Assembly: GCA_016703425.1 (NCBI GenBank)
Contig: JADJCA010000001.1
Location: forward strand, 1,054,001-1,118,000
Direction: 5' to 3'
Length of the DNA stretch: 64,000 nt
From: Myxococcales bacterium
GTDB lineage: Bacteria; Myxococcota_A; Polyangia; Polyangiales; Polyangiaceae
Shown: one piece after another, positions 42,337-53,600 of the stretch
How positions within the stretch are numbered: position 1 is the stretch's first letter
Layout of the letters: the number at the start of each line of letters is the position of its first letter
Made by a program: the position numbers and the translations under genes
The notes under the pieces: generated by a model
Told to the model about the DNA's origin: nothing
Databases searched by the model: none
Seen by the model: only the letters and a program-made list of their open reading frames with translations

Positions 42337-44643
42337 TTGTCGACGTTTTCTCGAGCACGGCCGCCCCGAGCGGCCCGACCGCCCCGCGTCCCGCCGAAGC
42401 CGCCGGCCTCGGGGGCGCCCGCGGTACCGCTCCGCCTGGCCATCGGCAAGGACGGGCTCGGCCTCGAGCTCTCCGAGTCCGTGGCCCTGGGCCCGCTGGC
42501 GATCCCAGAGCTCTTCGTGGCGCTGCCGCGCGTGAAGTTCCCCGTCGACGTCTCCGGCGGCGTGGCCCGCTTCTGCCACCGCCGCGGCGAGCTCGTGCGC
42601 ATGTCCCTCGAGCTCCCGCATCGGCGCCTCGAGCGCCTCCTCAAGCAGAAGCTGCGCGGTCTCTTGGGCACGTCGGCGCCCGCCGTTTGGGTCGGCCTCG
42701 CGGCGGAAGGTGCGGCCATCGCCGTCTCCGATCCGGACGGGCCCACGCTTGCCTTCGACGTCCTGTGCGCCGTTAGCGGCGACGGGGTCCGCCTCGTGAT
42801 TGAAGAGGCTCGAGGCATAGGCTTGCCCCGGCCAGCGCTGGCGCTGGCCATGGTCGCGATGACGTCGCTCCTGGACGGGCACGCGTCGCGGGAGGGCGCG
42901 ACCTTCGTGGTCCGCGAGATCCCGTCGCGCATCGCGCGCCGTCTCTTGCCCGAGGCCGGTGTTCGCGTCCCCTCCTCGGAGGGGATGACGCTGACGTCGG
43001 TCGCGGGGGCCAGCGACGCGTGGGTCGTTCAGTTCACGCGCGGCGGTGTGCCGGCGGCGCCGACGGCGCGGGTCGCGCTGGCGCTGGAGACGGCGACGCT
43101 CCTCTCGGAAGCCGACGACCAAACGCTGCACGACGCCGCACAAGAAGCGCGCGAGACCGCGCTGCGAATCCTCTCGCGGGCGCCGCGACACGTCGCCACC
43201 GTCGTTCGCCTCGCGGACCTCGATCGCGCCGCCGGCGATCGCGCCGAGACGGCGCTGGCGACGCTCGAAACGGCCCTCGGCGACGAAGATGTGGCGCGCT
43301 CGCTCTTACGAGCGGCACTCTCGAGTCAACGAGGCGACGCGCGAGGCGCCGAGGAGGCGTTTCGTTTCGCCGCCGAGGCCGAGTCGGTGCCGCTCCTCGC
43401 GGCACGCGCCTTCGAGGCTGCGGCGCGGCAGGCCCAGCAGCCCGAGCGGGTCGTCGTGCTCCTCGACATGGCCATCGCGCGCTACCCATCGTGCACCTCG
43501 GCGCGGCTCCTCCGGCTCGAGCATCGGCTCGCCCTTGGCCGCGTCGACGACGCCTTCGCCGACGCCGAGGAGCTCGAGGCGCAAGCGGCCTCACCGCGCG
43601 CGCGCTACGAAGTGTGGAAGCGCTGCGCCGACGTGTTCCTCGCGGCGGGTCTGCGCAGCCGCGCAGCCAGGCTCTACGAGAGGGCGCTCCGCTTCTTGCC
43701 GAACGACGCCATGGCGGTCGCAGGCCTCGGGCGCGCACTCGTGGCCCAGGGCAGCGCACCGCGCGGCGTACGTCTCCTCGTGCGCGCGCTCGAGCTCTTG
43801 GGTGAAGCGCCGTCCCGCGAGCGAGACGCTGTTATTTTGGACCTCGCGACGGCGCTGTCGGCGGCGCTTGGTGATGCGCCGGCCGCCATCGCTCGACTCG
43901 AGAGCGTCGAAGACGCCTCGCCCATCGCCTTCGAGGCACGCGCCCTCGAGGCGAAGCTGCGCGCCGACATCGGCGATTTGCCTGGTGCGTCGTTCGCGTG
44001 GGCCCGGCTTCGAAGCGCCTTCGAACGTATCCGCGGTGCCGACGACCTCGAGCCGCAAAAGGCTTCGCTCGCCGCGCACCTCGCGAGCGCGGCGCGCTTC
44101 GAGCTCGAGGTTCACGGCGACGCTCGCTCTGCGCAACGTCACGCCCAAGCGGCCATCGGCCTTGCGCCGCGCGACGCGGCCATCGGCGAGCTCTTTCGCA
44201 AGTGCAGCGAGGGCGTCGCGACCCTCGAGGGCGCCGTCCTGCCGGCGCGCGCGACGCCGGAGCCCTCGGCGCCACTTCTAGCGTCACCGGCAGCGCCCGC
44301 GCCGGCAGCTCACCAGGCCCCCGCTCACGCCCCGTCGCCGGTGGAGGTCGATGAGGGAGCTCTCGACGCGCGCGCCGCCGAGCTGACGAGCCGCCTCCAA
44401 GGCGATCCGACCAACGACGCCATCGCCGACGAGCTGCTCGATCTCTTGATGCGCCTGGGGCGTCCGCACGAGGTCTTCGCCTTGATCAGCGCGCGCGTCG
44501 ACGACGCCTCACCGGAGCGACGGCCGGCGCTCCGCGCGCGCCAGCGGGCCGTCGTAACCGACCTCGCGCGCGACGCGCGAGCCCGCGGCAACGACGCCGA
44601 AGCGGCGCTCTTCGAGTCGTTCGCCAACGTCAGCGACGACTGA
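42337..44643 (+). CDS. TPR-rich protein of unknown function
   Basis: About 768 residues from TTG 42337 (LSTFSRARPPRAAR); the true start is not certain, since only TTG or later GTG codons occur in a plausible place. The first 220 residues form a beta/alpha domain (GLELSESVALGPLAI, FCHRRGELVRMSLELPH). From about 240 onward a long alpha-solenoid follows with TPR-like helices (ALRFLPNDAMAVAGLGRALVAQG is the clearest). A Pro/Ala linker near 650 and a last helical part end the protein. No signal peptide. It is divergent from the helicase gene by 78 bases. Confidence 0.8.
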   Translation: MSTFSRARPPRAARPPRVPPKPPASGAPAVPLRLAIGKDGLGLELSESVALGPLAIPELFVALPRVKFPVDVSGGVARFCHRRGELVRMSLELPHRRLERLLKQKLRGLLGTSAPAVWVGLAAEGAAIAVSDPDGPTLAFDVLCAVSGDGVRLVIEEARGIGLPRPALALAMVAMTSLLDGHASREGATFVVREIPSRIARRLLPEAGVRVPSSEGMTLTSVAGASDAWVVQFTRGGVPAAPTARVALALETATLLSEADDQTLHDAAQEARETALRILSRAPRHVATVVRLADLDRAAGDRAETALATLETALGDEDVARSLLRAALSSQRGDARGAEEAFRFAAEAESVPLLAARAFEAAARQAQQPERVVVLLDMAIARYPSCTSARLLRLEHRLALGRVDDAFADAEELEAQAASPRARYEVWKRCADVFLAAGLRSRAARLYERALRFLPNDAMAVAGLGRALVAQGSAPRGVRLLVRALELLGEAPSRERDAVILDLATALSAALGDAPAAIARLESVEDASPIAFEARALEAKLRADIGDLPGASFAWARLRSAFERIRGADDLEPQKASLAAHLASAARFELEVHGDARSAQRHAQAAIGLAPRDAAIGELFRKCSEGVATLEGAVLPARATPEPSAPLLASPAAPAPAAHQAPAHAPSPVEVDEGALDARAAELTSRLQGDPTNDAIADELLDLLMRLGRPHEVFALISARVDDASPERRPALRARQRAVVTDLARDARARGNDAEAALFESFANVSDD

Positions 44644-44669
44644 CCGCGCACCACGCCGCCTCGGGCAAC

Positions 44670-45242
44670 TCAGGCGCCAGCGGCGCGCAGCTCACGGCGC
44701 ACGTCGTCGATGGCCTGGTCGACGGCGCTCGAAGGAAGGCGCGCAGCGGCGGCCATCTTCTCCAGCACTTGCCGCTCCGCATACTGGACGCCACCGCTCG
44801 CGTCGGCGATCAGCGCCCCGATGCGCAGGACCTCGTCGAGGTGACGGCCGGCGCTCTCGACGATGTTCTTGAGCCGCACCTCGAGGCCGTCTTCTTGGAG
44901 CATGTCGCCGAGGTCGAGCACGAGCTTCGCGATGCGCCGCGGCGGGACGGCGCCGCCGCAAGCCGCCGTGACGATGCGACCGAAGGTGTCGCGCTCCGAC
45001 TCATCGAAGAGGCCGTCGGCCGAAGCGACGAGGAACGCGCCTTCCACGATGGCTTCGAAGAGCAAGACGGCGCGCGGATCGAAACCCGTGGGCGAAGTGC
45101 TGTTGGCGTCTGGCTTCGCGCCATACGAAACGGCAGCGAGGGCGAGGACGGAGCGTTCAGCGATCACGCTCCCCAGCTCGTTGGGGGCGTGCTTGAGCCG
45201 AGCGATCCGCCCAATCAAGTCGATGCGCGCCTCCGTCAGCAC
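44670..45242 (-). CDS. TerB-like protein
   Basis: A 190-residue helical protein from GTG 45242. The central pattern VEGAFLVASADGLFDESERDTFGRIV and the late IADASGGVQYAERQVLEKMA resemble the two-lobed TerB (tellurite resistance B) fold with its Asp/Glu metal-binding turns. TerB-like proteins act in membrane-associated stress complexes; a specific role is not known. A small DNPxx-like motif is not visible. It is on the same strand as the lipoprotein/TPR operon but 58 bases after it. Confidence 0.72.
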   Translation of the reverse strand: MLTEARIDLIGRIARLKHAPNELGSVIAERSVLALAAVSYGAKPDANSTSPTGFDPRAVLLFEAIVEGAFLVASADGLFDESERDTFGRIVTAACGGAVPPRRIAKLVLDLGDMLQEDGLEVRLKNIVESAGRHLDEVLRIGALIADASGGVQYAERQVLEKMAAAARLPSSAVDQAIDDVRRELRAAGA

Positions 45243-45300
45243 CGAGCGAGCATATCAGAAGCCTCGTGACCGGCGGGGCGACTCGCGCCACCGGTTGTCC

Positions 45301-47106
45301 TCACCGGATCGGAGCTGCGTAGAGATCGACGCGGCCCGCCCGATCGGTCGTGCCGTGGGCCAACTCGACGGGGACCCCCCGGTCGCTAGCTAGCGAGAAT
45401 GCCCGAACAAAGGCGCCCGACACGACCCGGCCGGAGCCCTCGTTGACGAGGGTGAAACCGAGGTCGAAGGGGGCCGTCAACTCGATGGGCGTGAGGCGGA
45501 CCGACGGGCTCGTGAGCCCTTCGGGGACGTCCACGCCGAGGGCCACCGAAACGGGCCAGCGCGTCGCCGTGGGGGGCTCGACGACGAGATCGTAGAGCCC
45601 GGGATCGACGTCGACGGCGAAGGCGCCCTCCCCGTTCGTGACGGCAGTTCGCGTACGCGCGAGCGACGCAAAGGGGCGCGGCGGCAACGGCACCGTCGAG
45701 GGCCGTGCTCGAACAACGGCGCCCACGAGCGGCGCGCCACCGGGGAGCCGCACGAGTCCCTCGATGCGACGGAGGCGCTCCACGACGAACGCGCGCCCAT
45801 CGCCGCCGCTGCCCGAGGGCAACGTCAAGGCCCGCGTGGTCGTCGCGAAGCCGCTCGCCAACTCGGGGATCACCGCGACGTCGTAGCGACCAGGCGGCAA
45901 GAGCACCTCGTAGCGTCCGTCGAGCGTCGTGCTCACCTCCGTCGAGTACCGAAGCTTCGCGTTGATGGGCTCGAGCTGCGAGACCTCGTCGGCGTCGACG
46001 ACGCTGCGGAAGCGGAGCTTCGCGCCGAGCGGAACGCCCTCCGGATTCCCAATGACGCTCCCCGCGACGCGCTCCGGCGCCGGCAAGCGAGGCATGCGCT
46101 CGGTCCCCGGCACGATGAAGACGGGGCTGATAAGCGAAGGCCGCTGCGCTTGACTCGGCGGCGGCTCGACGACGATGTCGACCGGGGTCTGCGTGAGATC
46201 GGTGTAGCCAAAGGTGAAGAGGCGGACGTCGTTGCGACCGAAGCGCGGCGAGTAGATGTTCGAGACGCGGATGCCGGTGCCGCGATCGCGGAAGTAGAGG
46301 CGCCAGCCGGCGACGTCCTCCAAGCTGTCGAGGACGAAGGGTTGCGCCGGCGTGCCCCAACGTTTCACCGCGTCGACGGTCGCCCCGGTGGCGTCGACGC
46401 CAACCTCGACGACGCCGGTCACGGGAGGGAACGCGCCGTCGAAGGGCGGCAGCGGCTCGAGCGAGCGGAGGTATTTGCCGCCCGGCAACGTGGCGATGAA
46501 GCCTTGCGCCCTTGCGTCGCCGGGGCCCGGCGGCTGCCCGCCGAGCACCTCGTCAGACGCCGACTCGGCCTCGATGTTCTCAAGTGGAACGCGCGCGCTC
46601 GAGGCCAAGAGCCCCGCCACGCCCAACGGAGAGAGTGGCCGAAACAGCGCGCGCACCGGCAGCGAGAACTGCCCCTTACCGAGGCCGAAGCCGAGGTCGT
46701 TGGCGGTCGTTCCCGTGACCCGGTACGCGTCCGCGACGGCGCGCGTTCCTGTGCGAGACTCTGACACGCAGACGCAATCGCCCGGTTGCGTGCAGCTCCT
46801 TGGTAGGGGACGACACCCGAGGAGTGCTTTGCGCGAGATGGCGACGGTATTTCCCGCGACGGGGAACGCCGTTGACGGAAACGAGATGACGTACGTCACG
46901 TCAAAGCCAGCCGGCTCGGCGAGTCGGCAGAGACGTGTCTTCGGATCGCACGTGGCCCCCACGGCCGCGGCGCAATCGGACGTGGCGACGCACTGGTTGA
47001 TCGACGCCTCGGCCGCCGCCGTGACCTCTCCGTCGCGGCATGCCGCGGTCGAGAGCAGCCCCAGGGCGACGCCAACACCAACCCGAGACGCGCGACCCAG
47101 GCTCAC
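45301..47106 (-). CDS. Lipoprotein with carboxypeptidase-regulatory-like repeats
   Basis: About 601 residues from GTG 47106, which overlaps the upstream stop codon by 4 bases (GTGA). A signal peptide RVGVGVALGLLSTAAC with lipobox TAAC is followed by a Cys pair region (INQCVATSDC, ATCDPKTRLC) and a beta-rich body. Two regions match carboxypeptidase-regulatory-like (peptidase-associated) modules: LDGRYEVLLPPGRYDVAVIP and GEGAFAVDVDPGLYDLVVEP. A last segment is DRAGRVDLYAAP. Probably an envelope protein with immunoglobulin-like subunits. Expressed with the TPR protein and small lipoprotein of the same operon. Confidence 0.83.
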   Translation of the reverse strand: MSLGRASRVGVGVALGLLSTAACRDGEVTAAAEASINQCVATSDCAAAVGATCDPKTRLCRLAEPAGFDVTYVISFPSTAFPVAGNTVAISRKALLGCRPLPRSCTQPGDCVCVSESRTGTRAVADAYRVTGTTANDLGFGLGKGQFSLPVRALFRPLSPLGVAGLLASSARVPLENIEAESASDEVLGGQPPGPGDARAQGFIATLPGGKYLRSLEPLPPFDGAFPPVTGVVEVGVDATGATVDAVKRWGTPAQPFVLDSLEDVAGWRLYFRDRGTGIRVSNIYSPRFGRNDVRLFTFGYTDLTQTPVDIVVEPPPSQAQRPSLISPVFIVPGTERMPRLPAPERVAGSVIGNPEGVPLGAKLRFRSVVDADEVSQLEPINAKLRYSTEVSTTLDGRYEVLLPPGRYDVAVIPELASGFATTTRALTLPSGSGGDGRAFVVERLRRIEGLVRLPGGAPLVGAVVRARPSTVPLPPRPFASLARTRTAVTNGEGAFAVDVDPGLYDLVVEPPTATRWPVSVALGVDVPEGLTSPSVRLTPIELTAPFDLGFTLVNEGSGRVVSGAFVRAFSLASDRGVPVELAHGTTDRAGRVDLYAAPIR

Positions 47107-47657
47107 AGCGCACCGCCCGAGTCGCCGCCGTCGGCGGAAGCGTCGAGCGCGCTCAGGGATGCCGCGTCGAAGAGGCCGCAGGTCCCGGCTCCGTCCGGAA
47201 CGTACCACCACGAGATTGAGTCGGTCACCGCCGGGTCGGACTGATGCAAGCCGTCGTCCCACGCGAGACTCACGACGAACTCGAAGCGGTGACAGCGCCC
47301 GAGATCAATGATGTTCGCGATGTCGGAGCCGCCCACGACGATGGTCGTGAGGTCCTTTCCCGTCGGCGAGCCGGCCACGCGCTCGTTGCGTCCGACGAGC
47401 GGCCTCGCCACGTCAAAGTCGACGAAGAACCCCCAAACGAAATCCTGTCCGGGATCGGGCACGCGCACGGGTACGACGAACTCGACGGGCAGCTCCAAGA
47501 GCGGCCGCGTCGTATCGGGAACGGCTGCCGTCTTCACGATGGCCGGCGCGCGACGAGGCGGCTTGACCAGCTCGGGGACGGGATCGAGCAGCACGCACGC
47601 CACGCCCGTGAGCGTCAGCGTGACGACCGAGGCAAGGTACGCGGCCGTCCGCTTCAT
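47103..47657 (-). CDS. Small lipoprotein of the TPR operon
   Basis: A 184-residue lipoprotein from ATG 47657, overlapping the upstream TPR gene stop (ATGA). Signal sequence YLASVVTLTLTGVAC with lipobox GVAC. The body has LELPVEFVVPVRVPDPGQDFVWGFFVDFD and VVGGSDIANIIDLGRCHRFEFVVSL, a beta-sandwich-like pattern, and a C-terminal Asp/Ser/Gly tail. No family recognised. Overlaps on both sides show strict co-translation with its neighbours, suggesting a complex with them. Confidence 0.82.
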   Translation of the reverse strand: MKRTAAYLASVVTLTLTGVACVLLDPVPELVKPPRRAPAIVKTAAVPDTTRPLLELPVEFVVPVRVPDPGQDFVWGFFVDFDVARPLVGRNERVAGSPTGKDLTTIVVGGSDIANIIDLGRCHRFEFVVSLAWDDGLHQSDPAVTDSISWWYVPDGAGTCGLFDAASLSALDASADGGDSGGAL

Positions 47658-50600
47658 GAGGCAGCTGGAAAGTGCCCCGAAGGCCGGGGCCCGGCGGAGA
47701 GTGGTCGCCAGCGCGCATCGGCGTAGGCGGAAGTCGCCGCGAGGCGCAGCAAATCAGCGAGGGCCGGATCCTCAGCCAGCGCACCGAGCCCTCCCCTTGC
47801 CAAGAGCGTGTCGATATCCAATTGCCGCTCCGTGCATACCGCACGCAAAACAACCGAGACGTTGCCCGCGAGCAAGGTGCCGACGCGGCGCGCGCTCTGC
47901 CGCGCCATCTCACGAACCGCCTCGTAGGTCGGCAGCGTGGAGGGGGCGCCGAGGAGCTCTTGCATTCGGCGCTGCGCGCGCTGCGGCAAGCGCTCCCAGA
48001 GGGCGCCCGCGTATTTGCCGCTCTGCGCCTTCAAGGAGGTGCCGCTGCCCGTGGGGGCAAACGCGCCCACGAGACCATCCCAGAGCGCGCGACCAGCCTC
48101 CTCCTCGAGCCCGCTCACCAGAATGTTCTCCGGCTGCGCGAGGGCGATGGCTTGTCCGAGGGCGTAGCGCAGCGGCACCGATTCCTCGCGCACGTCTCCA
48201 ACGACCAAGGCCGCCGGTTGGTTGAGCAAGAGCGGCTGCGCGACCGGCGACTCCGCCGACCGCTTCACGTAGAACTGCGCGGGCGCTGCGTCGAGGAGGC
48301 GCAGCGAGACCTCAAGGAGGCGAGAGAGCGCCGACGTCGGTCCCGGCTGAACGCGCTCCACTCCCGAGAGCGAGTAGTGCGCTAGATCGCGGGCGAAGAC
48401 GCCGGCGGCGTGCTCCCAAACGAGCGCGAAGGCGTCGGCGACGGAGGCGTTCCAAGGCCCGCGGACGAGGAGCGGCAGCACGCCTTGTTGGGTGCGCTGA
48501 ACGACGAGCGGCGGCGGCGGCAGCGGGCCAGAGCCCGGGTCGAAGGCGCGTTGCACGTGCTCGACGGCGCGGGCATAGGTCGGATTGGCGTCGGCGAGCG
48601 CGGCGGCGCGCAGATCTTCGAGCCGCGTGACGTCGCCGGGCAACAGGTCCACGAGGCGGGAGCGGACGCGAACCAGATCGCCAGTGCGCTCACCGAAGGC
48701 GCCCAGGAGGTTCGCCAGCTCGTCACCGGCGCTCGCGCTGCCGGTCGCCAACGCCTCCGACAGCACGCCTTCGGCGGCCGCCAACGCGCCTCGCTCAACG
48801 TGGGCCTGCGCTAGCCGCAAGAGGGCGCGCTCCCGGTCCTCGGTGCTTGTGGCTTCGCGAACTTGCGCTTCGAGCTCGGCTAGCTTCACCGCCGGCGGCA
48901 CGCTGCCCGGCCGATGAACCGAGGGTGGCTCGATGAGGTCCTCCATGCCCACCGGCTGAGCGACCGCGGAGGCGTCTTGGTCAACGCGTCCGGCGCCCTC
49001 GGCGCCCTCGGCGCTCTCAACGCTCTCCACCGGCGGCGGCTTGTGGCTGCGTCGGCGGGCCTTCTCGAGCTCTTCTTCGAGCGTGCGCCTCAGCTCAGTA
49101 CCCTCCGGCGCCAACAGGAGCGCCTCTTCGAGGGCTCGCTCCCCTTCGGAAACGTCCGCTGGGTCGTTGGAGCGAAGGAGCTGCCGCGCGAGCTCTGCGA
49201 GGACCTGCGCGCGCTCGTCTTCCGGCGCTCTGCGCGCCAACTCGACGAGCGCGACGCGCGAGCTCGCGAGCTCGCCGAGGGCAAGATGGATGGGCACCAT
49301 GCGCTGGAGCGCGGCGCCACGGGTCGCCTCTTCGTCGCTGGCGATCTCGAGGAACGCGAGGGCCTCACGCGGCTTGCCTTCGCTCGCGGCCAGCTGCCCA
49401 GCGAGGAGCGCGACTTCACCGCGCGAACGAAACCCGTAGAGGTCCCCTGTGAGCGCCGTCTCAAACATCGACAGGGCGTCGGGCACGGCGCCGGATGCGG
49501 CAAACCGCTCCGCGAGTCCGAGCGCCACGAGCGCATGCGGGCCGTGCGCGAGGGCCTCGCCAAGCACCGCCTTGGACTCCGCATCGCGTCCCAGCACCGT
49601 GTACGCCTCCGCCCGGAGGAACGCGGCGAGGGCCGTATCGTCGGGCTCGAGGGCGCCTTCGACACGCGCGAGCTCGGTGAGCGTCATCTCCGCATCGGAC
49701 GAGGTCCCGGCGCCGCGCTCGCGGTACTCAAGGCCGCGGGCAAAGAGCTGGGCCTCGGCGCTCGCGGGCGCCGCCGTCACGGCGCGGCGTGCGCGCTCGA
49801 AGGCCAGCGAGGCGTCACCGGCGCGCGCCGCCGCCTGCGCCGCCTCGACCCACATTTCGGCGGCGACGCCCGGCGCGTGGCGCCCCGACGCAGCGGCGCC
49901 TTCCAGCGCGGAGCCCAACTCTGCGTCGTCGCCGAGCGTGCGCGAAATTTCTACGCGGAGGGCCATCGCATCCAGATCGGGATCGCGCTCGAGGAGCGTC
50001 TTCACGAGGCCGAGCGCCGAGCGCAAGTCGCCCGCGTCGCGCAGGGCGAACGCGGCGCGCAGACCGAGATCGTTGCGCGTCTGAGGTCCGCGGGCCAGGT
50101 CCGTCAACTTGCGGAGCAGCTGAGCGGCGCGGTCGAATTCGCCACGGCGCTCGTAGAGGTCTGCGAGGTATCGGAGGGCGCTCTCGTTTTGCGGAGCCTC
50201 GGCGAGGAGAGACTCGAGCTCACGGCACGCATCCTCCGCGCGATCGAGCCGCTGCTCGAGAATCGCGGCGCGGCGAAGGCGCGCGGCCCGCACCGAGTCC
50301 CGCTGGTCGTCGTGGCGCGAGAGGCGCTGAATTCGATCGGAGAGGTGCGCTGCGAGCCGTTCGTAGTCACGACTCTCGGACAACATGAGCTCTACGGATT
50401 GATCGGCCTCTTCGTCGTCGGGCAAGAGCGCGAGGAGGCGCTCCCAAACCTCCCGCGCCTCGCCGATGCGCTCCAGGTCGCGGAGCGAGCGCGCGAGTTG
50501 CCGAAGGACGCGGGTGCGTTCGTTCCCCGTAACGAGCGCCTCGATTTGCCTGAGGGCCGTCACGACGTTCTCGGTGCTCCGCGCCGTGTCGGCAACCGTC

Positions 50601-53600
50601 CACGCGGCCCGCCACCGGTCGACCGAGTCCGGCTCCAAGAGCGCCGCCTCAATGAGCGCGTCAGCGGCGCCCGGCAAGTCGCCCCGCGCTTCTCGAACGG
50701 AAGCCACAGCCGCGAGTCGATCGGCGCGCGCCGTCGGCGACAGCGCCGTATCGCGTCCCTCGATGAGCGCCTGCTGCTCGAGGTCCGTCATCTTCTCTGT
50801 CGCGGCCTCGAAAGCGGGGCGCGCGTCGTGCAGGGCGGCAGCGGCGTCGTCGGCAGCCGCGGCCTCTTTCGTCGCCCCACTATCGGGGGAGGCACTCGCG
50901 ACAGCCTCTGCGGCATCCGAAGAGGCGATCGTCTCGGCGGGCGGCGGCTCGGCGGGAGCATGGGCGGCTTCTGGGGGCGCGGGAGCGCCGTCCCCCGCCG
51001 CGGGCGCTGAGGTCTCTACCGCAGCGGGCTCACCCTCGACCACCGGAGCGGCGTGAGCGGCCTCCGCGGGCGCCGCCTCCTCGTCTGCCGCGTTGAGCTC
51101 GGCGCCGAGATCGAACGACTCACGGGCGGGCGTGCGCTTCTTTTCGAGCCAGCCGTCGAAGACGGCCCGCGCGTCGGGAGCTTGCGCTCGCTCCGCGATG
51201 GCCGAGAGGAGCGTCAAGGCGGCCTCACCGACGTTGGCGTAGGTCTGCGAGACAAGGGCGACGGCTCGCGTCAGCAGCTTTCCCGAGGCCTTCGCCAAGA
51301 GCTCAACGTAAGGTGCGAGCTCCGCGTATTCGTCGACATCGGCGTCGGCGCCGAGGGCTCGATCGAGTGCGTGGGCGCCGCCCTCGGCGTCGGCAAAGGA
51401 GGCCAGCGCGACGCGCGCAAGCTCGATGGCCACGCGCGCACCGTCAGGACCTTCGATGCGCGCCGTGAGCATGCGGGTCGCGTTCCCGACCCTCAGCGAG
51501 AGCGCGTCGCGTTCGAGCGGCGCAACGGTGAGGAGGCTGCCCACGGCCTCGCCGAGGCGCTGCAGCGTCGCCTTGTCGGGGCTTGCCACCGAACCGCGCA
51601 AGAGGACATCAACGCGCTGCCGCGCGCCCTCCTCGTCGTTGGCCGCGAGATCGGCCGCGCGAATCAGCCACGCGCCGCGCGCCTCCTTCGATTTCGCGGC
51701 CTCGGCGACGCCGACCACCGCGCGCACGACGCCAGCGCGGTCGCCGGCCCTTTCGCCGGCGGTCGCCAGCGCCGCGAGCGCCCACTCCGAAGGCACCGCA
51801 GCGAAGCCCTCGCCGGCGTGCCTTAGCGCGAGGAAGTAGAGGCCGTGCTCCGCGAAATAGTTCGCCGCGCGAAGGTGCGCCGCGCGGCGCCCGAACTTTC
51901 CGCGCGCGCGGCGCGCGACGGACTCAAAGACGGGCGACAGATCAGCGGGGCGACCGTCGAGCACGGCGGCCGCTTCGGCGATGGCGAGGGGGCCAGCGTG
52001 TTCGGGGCACTTCTCGAGCGCCAGGCGAGAGAGCGCGAGCGCCCGCGCGCCCTGACCGAGCGCCAGCGCCAACGAGGCCGCCGCCTCAGCGAGCGCACCG
52101 GCGACGCGGCCGTCCTCGGCGCTCTCGACGACGGTGAGGAGCGCCGCGAGAGAGGCCTCGCGATCACAGTGCGTCCGCAGGTCACCGAGCACCATGGCGA
52201 CGCCCCAACGCGGCATGAGCCGCGCCGCCGACAGCCAGGCTTGCAGCGCCGCGGGCACGTCACCGGCGAGGTCCGCGAGGCCCGAACCCCAGCGCCGGAG
52301 CGCCAGCGCCGCGTCCTCTTTGCTGCCATGCGCCTCCGCGTGGCGTGCCGCCAACTCCAGCGTGGCCAAGAGACCGTCGCTGGTGCGAACGCGCCCCTCC
52401 ATGACCGCCAGCTTGCTCGAAACCTCTGCGACGGGAAGCCCTTCGCGCACAGCGCGCACCAGCGCGATGGCCTCGCCGTCGCCGTCGCCCAAGCGGGCGC
52501 GCAGCTCCGAGAGTCGCGCCAAGAGCGCGGGCCGCTCGTCGGCCTTCGCGCCCGCCGACACGAAGCGCTCGAGGAGTCCTCCGTGAAGTCCGTCGTCGCG
52601 CGCCGATTCGGCCACCAGCACGATGGCCTCGCGCAGCGAAACGCGGTGAGGGCCGAAGATGTCGAGGGCGCGCCGCGCCAACACGGCAGCGCGGTCAACG
52701 TCGAGCTCGACGAGCACTCGGAGCCCCTCGGCCACGAGCGGAGCCAACGTCGCCGACGGTTGCGGTTGGGCCACGGCCCACGAGATGGCGTCGCCGAGCC
52801 GCGCAGCGTCGCGCGCCTCGCAGGCGCAGCGAAACCACTGCTCGAGAGCGGCGGCATCGCCCGGTCGCAGCGCTACCGCGTGCTGAGCCCAGGCCACGGC
52901 GACGTCACGGGCGCCGAGGGCTCCGTGAATCTCCGACAGGGCGCGGCAGTAGGCCCCGCGCACGCAGACGAGGCGCACGGCGCGCTCGACGGCCAGCGCC
53001 GCCTCCGCGTCGCGATCCCCGAGGCGCGCCAAGGCGAGCGAGACCGCGCTGCGTGGATAGTTTGGCTCGATGTCGCAGGCGCGCTCCGCCAGCTGACGCG
53101 CCTCGGCGAGATTGCCGCGATCGACGAGCAGCTCGGCGGCGAACGAGAGGAGCACCGGCCTCACGTTGGACGGTGCGCGTTCGACGACGGCGACGAGCTG
53201 TTCGGGGTCCAGCAGCATCGCCGGAGAGAGCTCGGTCAACTGCGCGCGTGCCAAGAGGTCCGCGATGTCGATCCCTTCGAAGGAACCGGCCGCGTGGCCC
53301 TCGTCGAGCGCCGCTCCCAAGGCCCGGGCGAGGGCCCCTTGCTCTGTCGCCTCTTCCCGGCGGCGGCGGTGCACGAGCGCCGCAGCGCTCTTGTCGACGC
53401 TGCGAAGGGCCCGCCCGTGCTCCCTGCGAATCTCGTCGGCGGCGAGGCGCTTGCCGCGGGCCGACAGGGTGTCGGCGAGGGCGTTCGCGGACATGGCGGC
53501 GGCGGGATCGGCGTCGAACGCTCGAAGCAGGTCCTCGAGCGGATCGGCGCCGGCAGAGGCCCGTCGCTCGGCCGCCATGGCGAAGGCGTTCGCCGCCTCC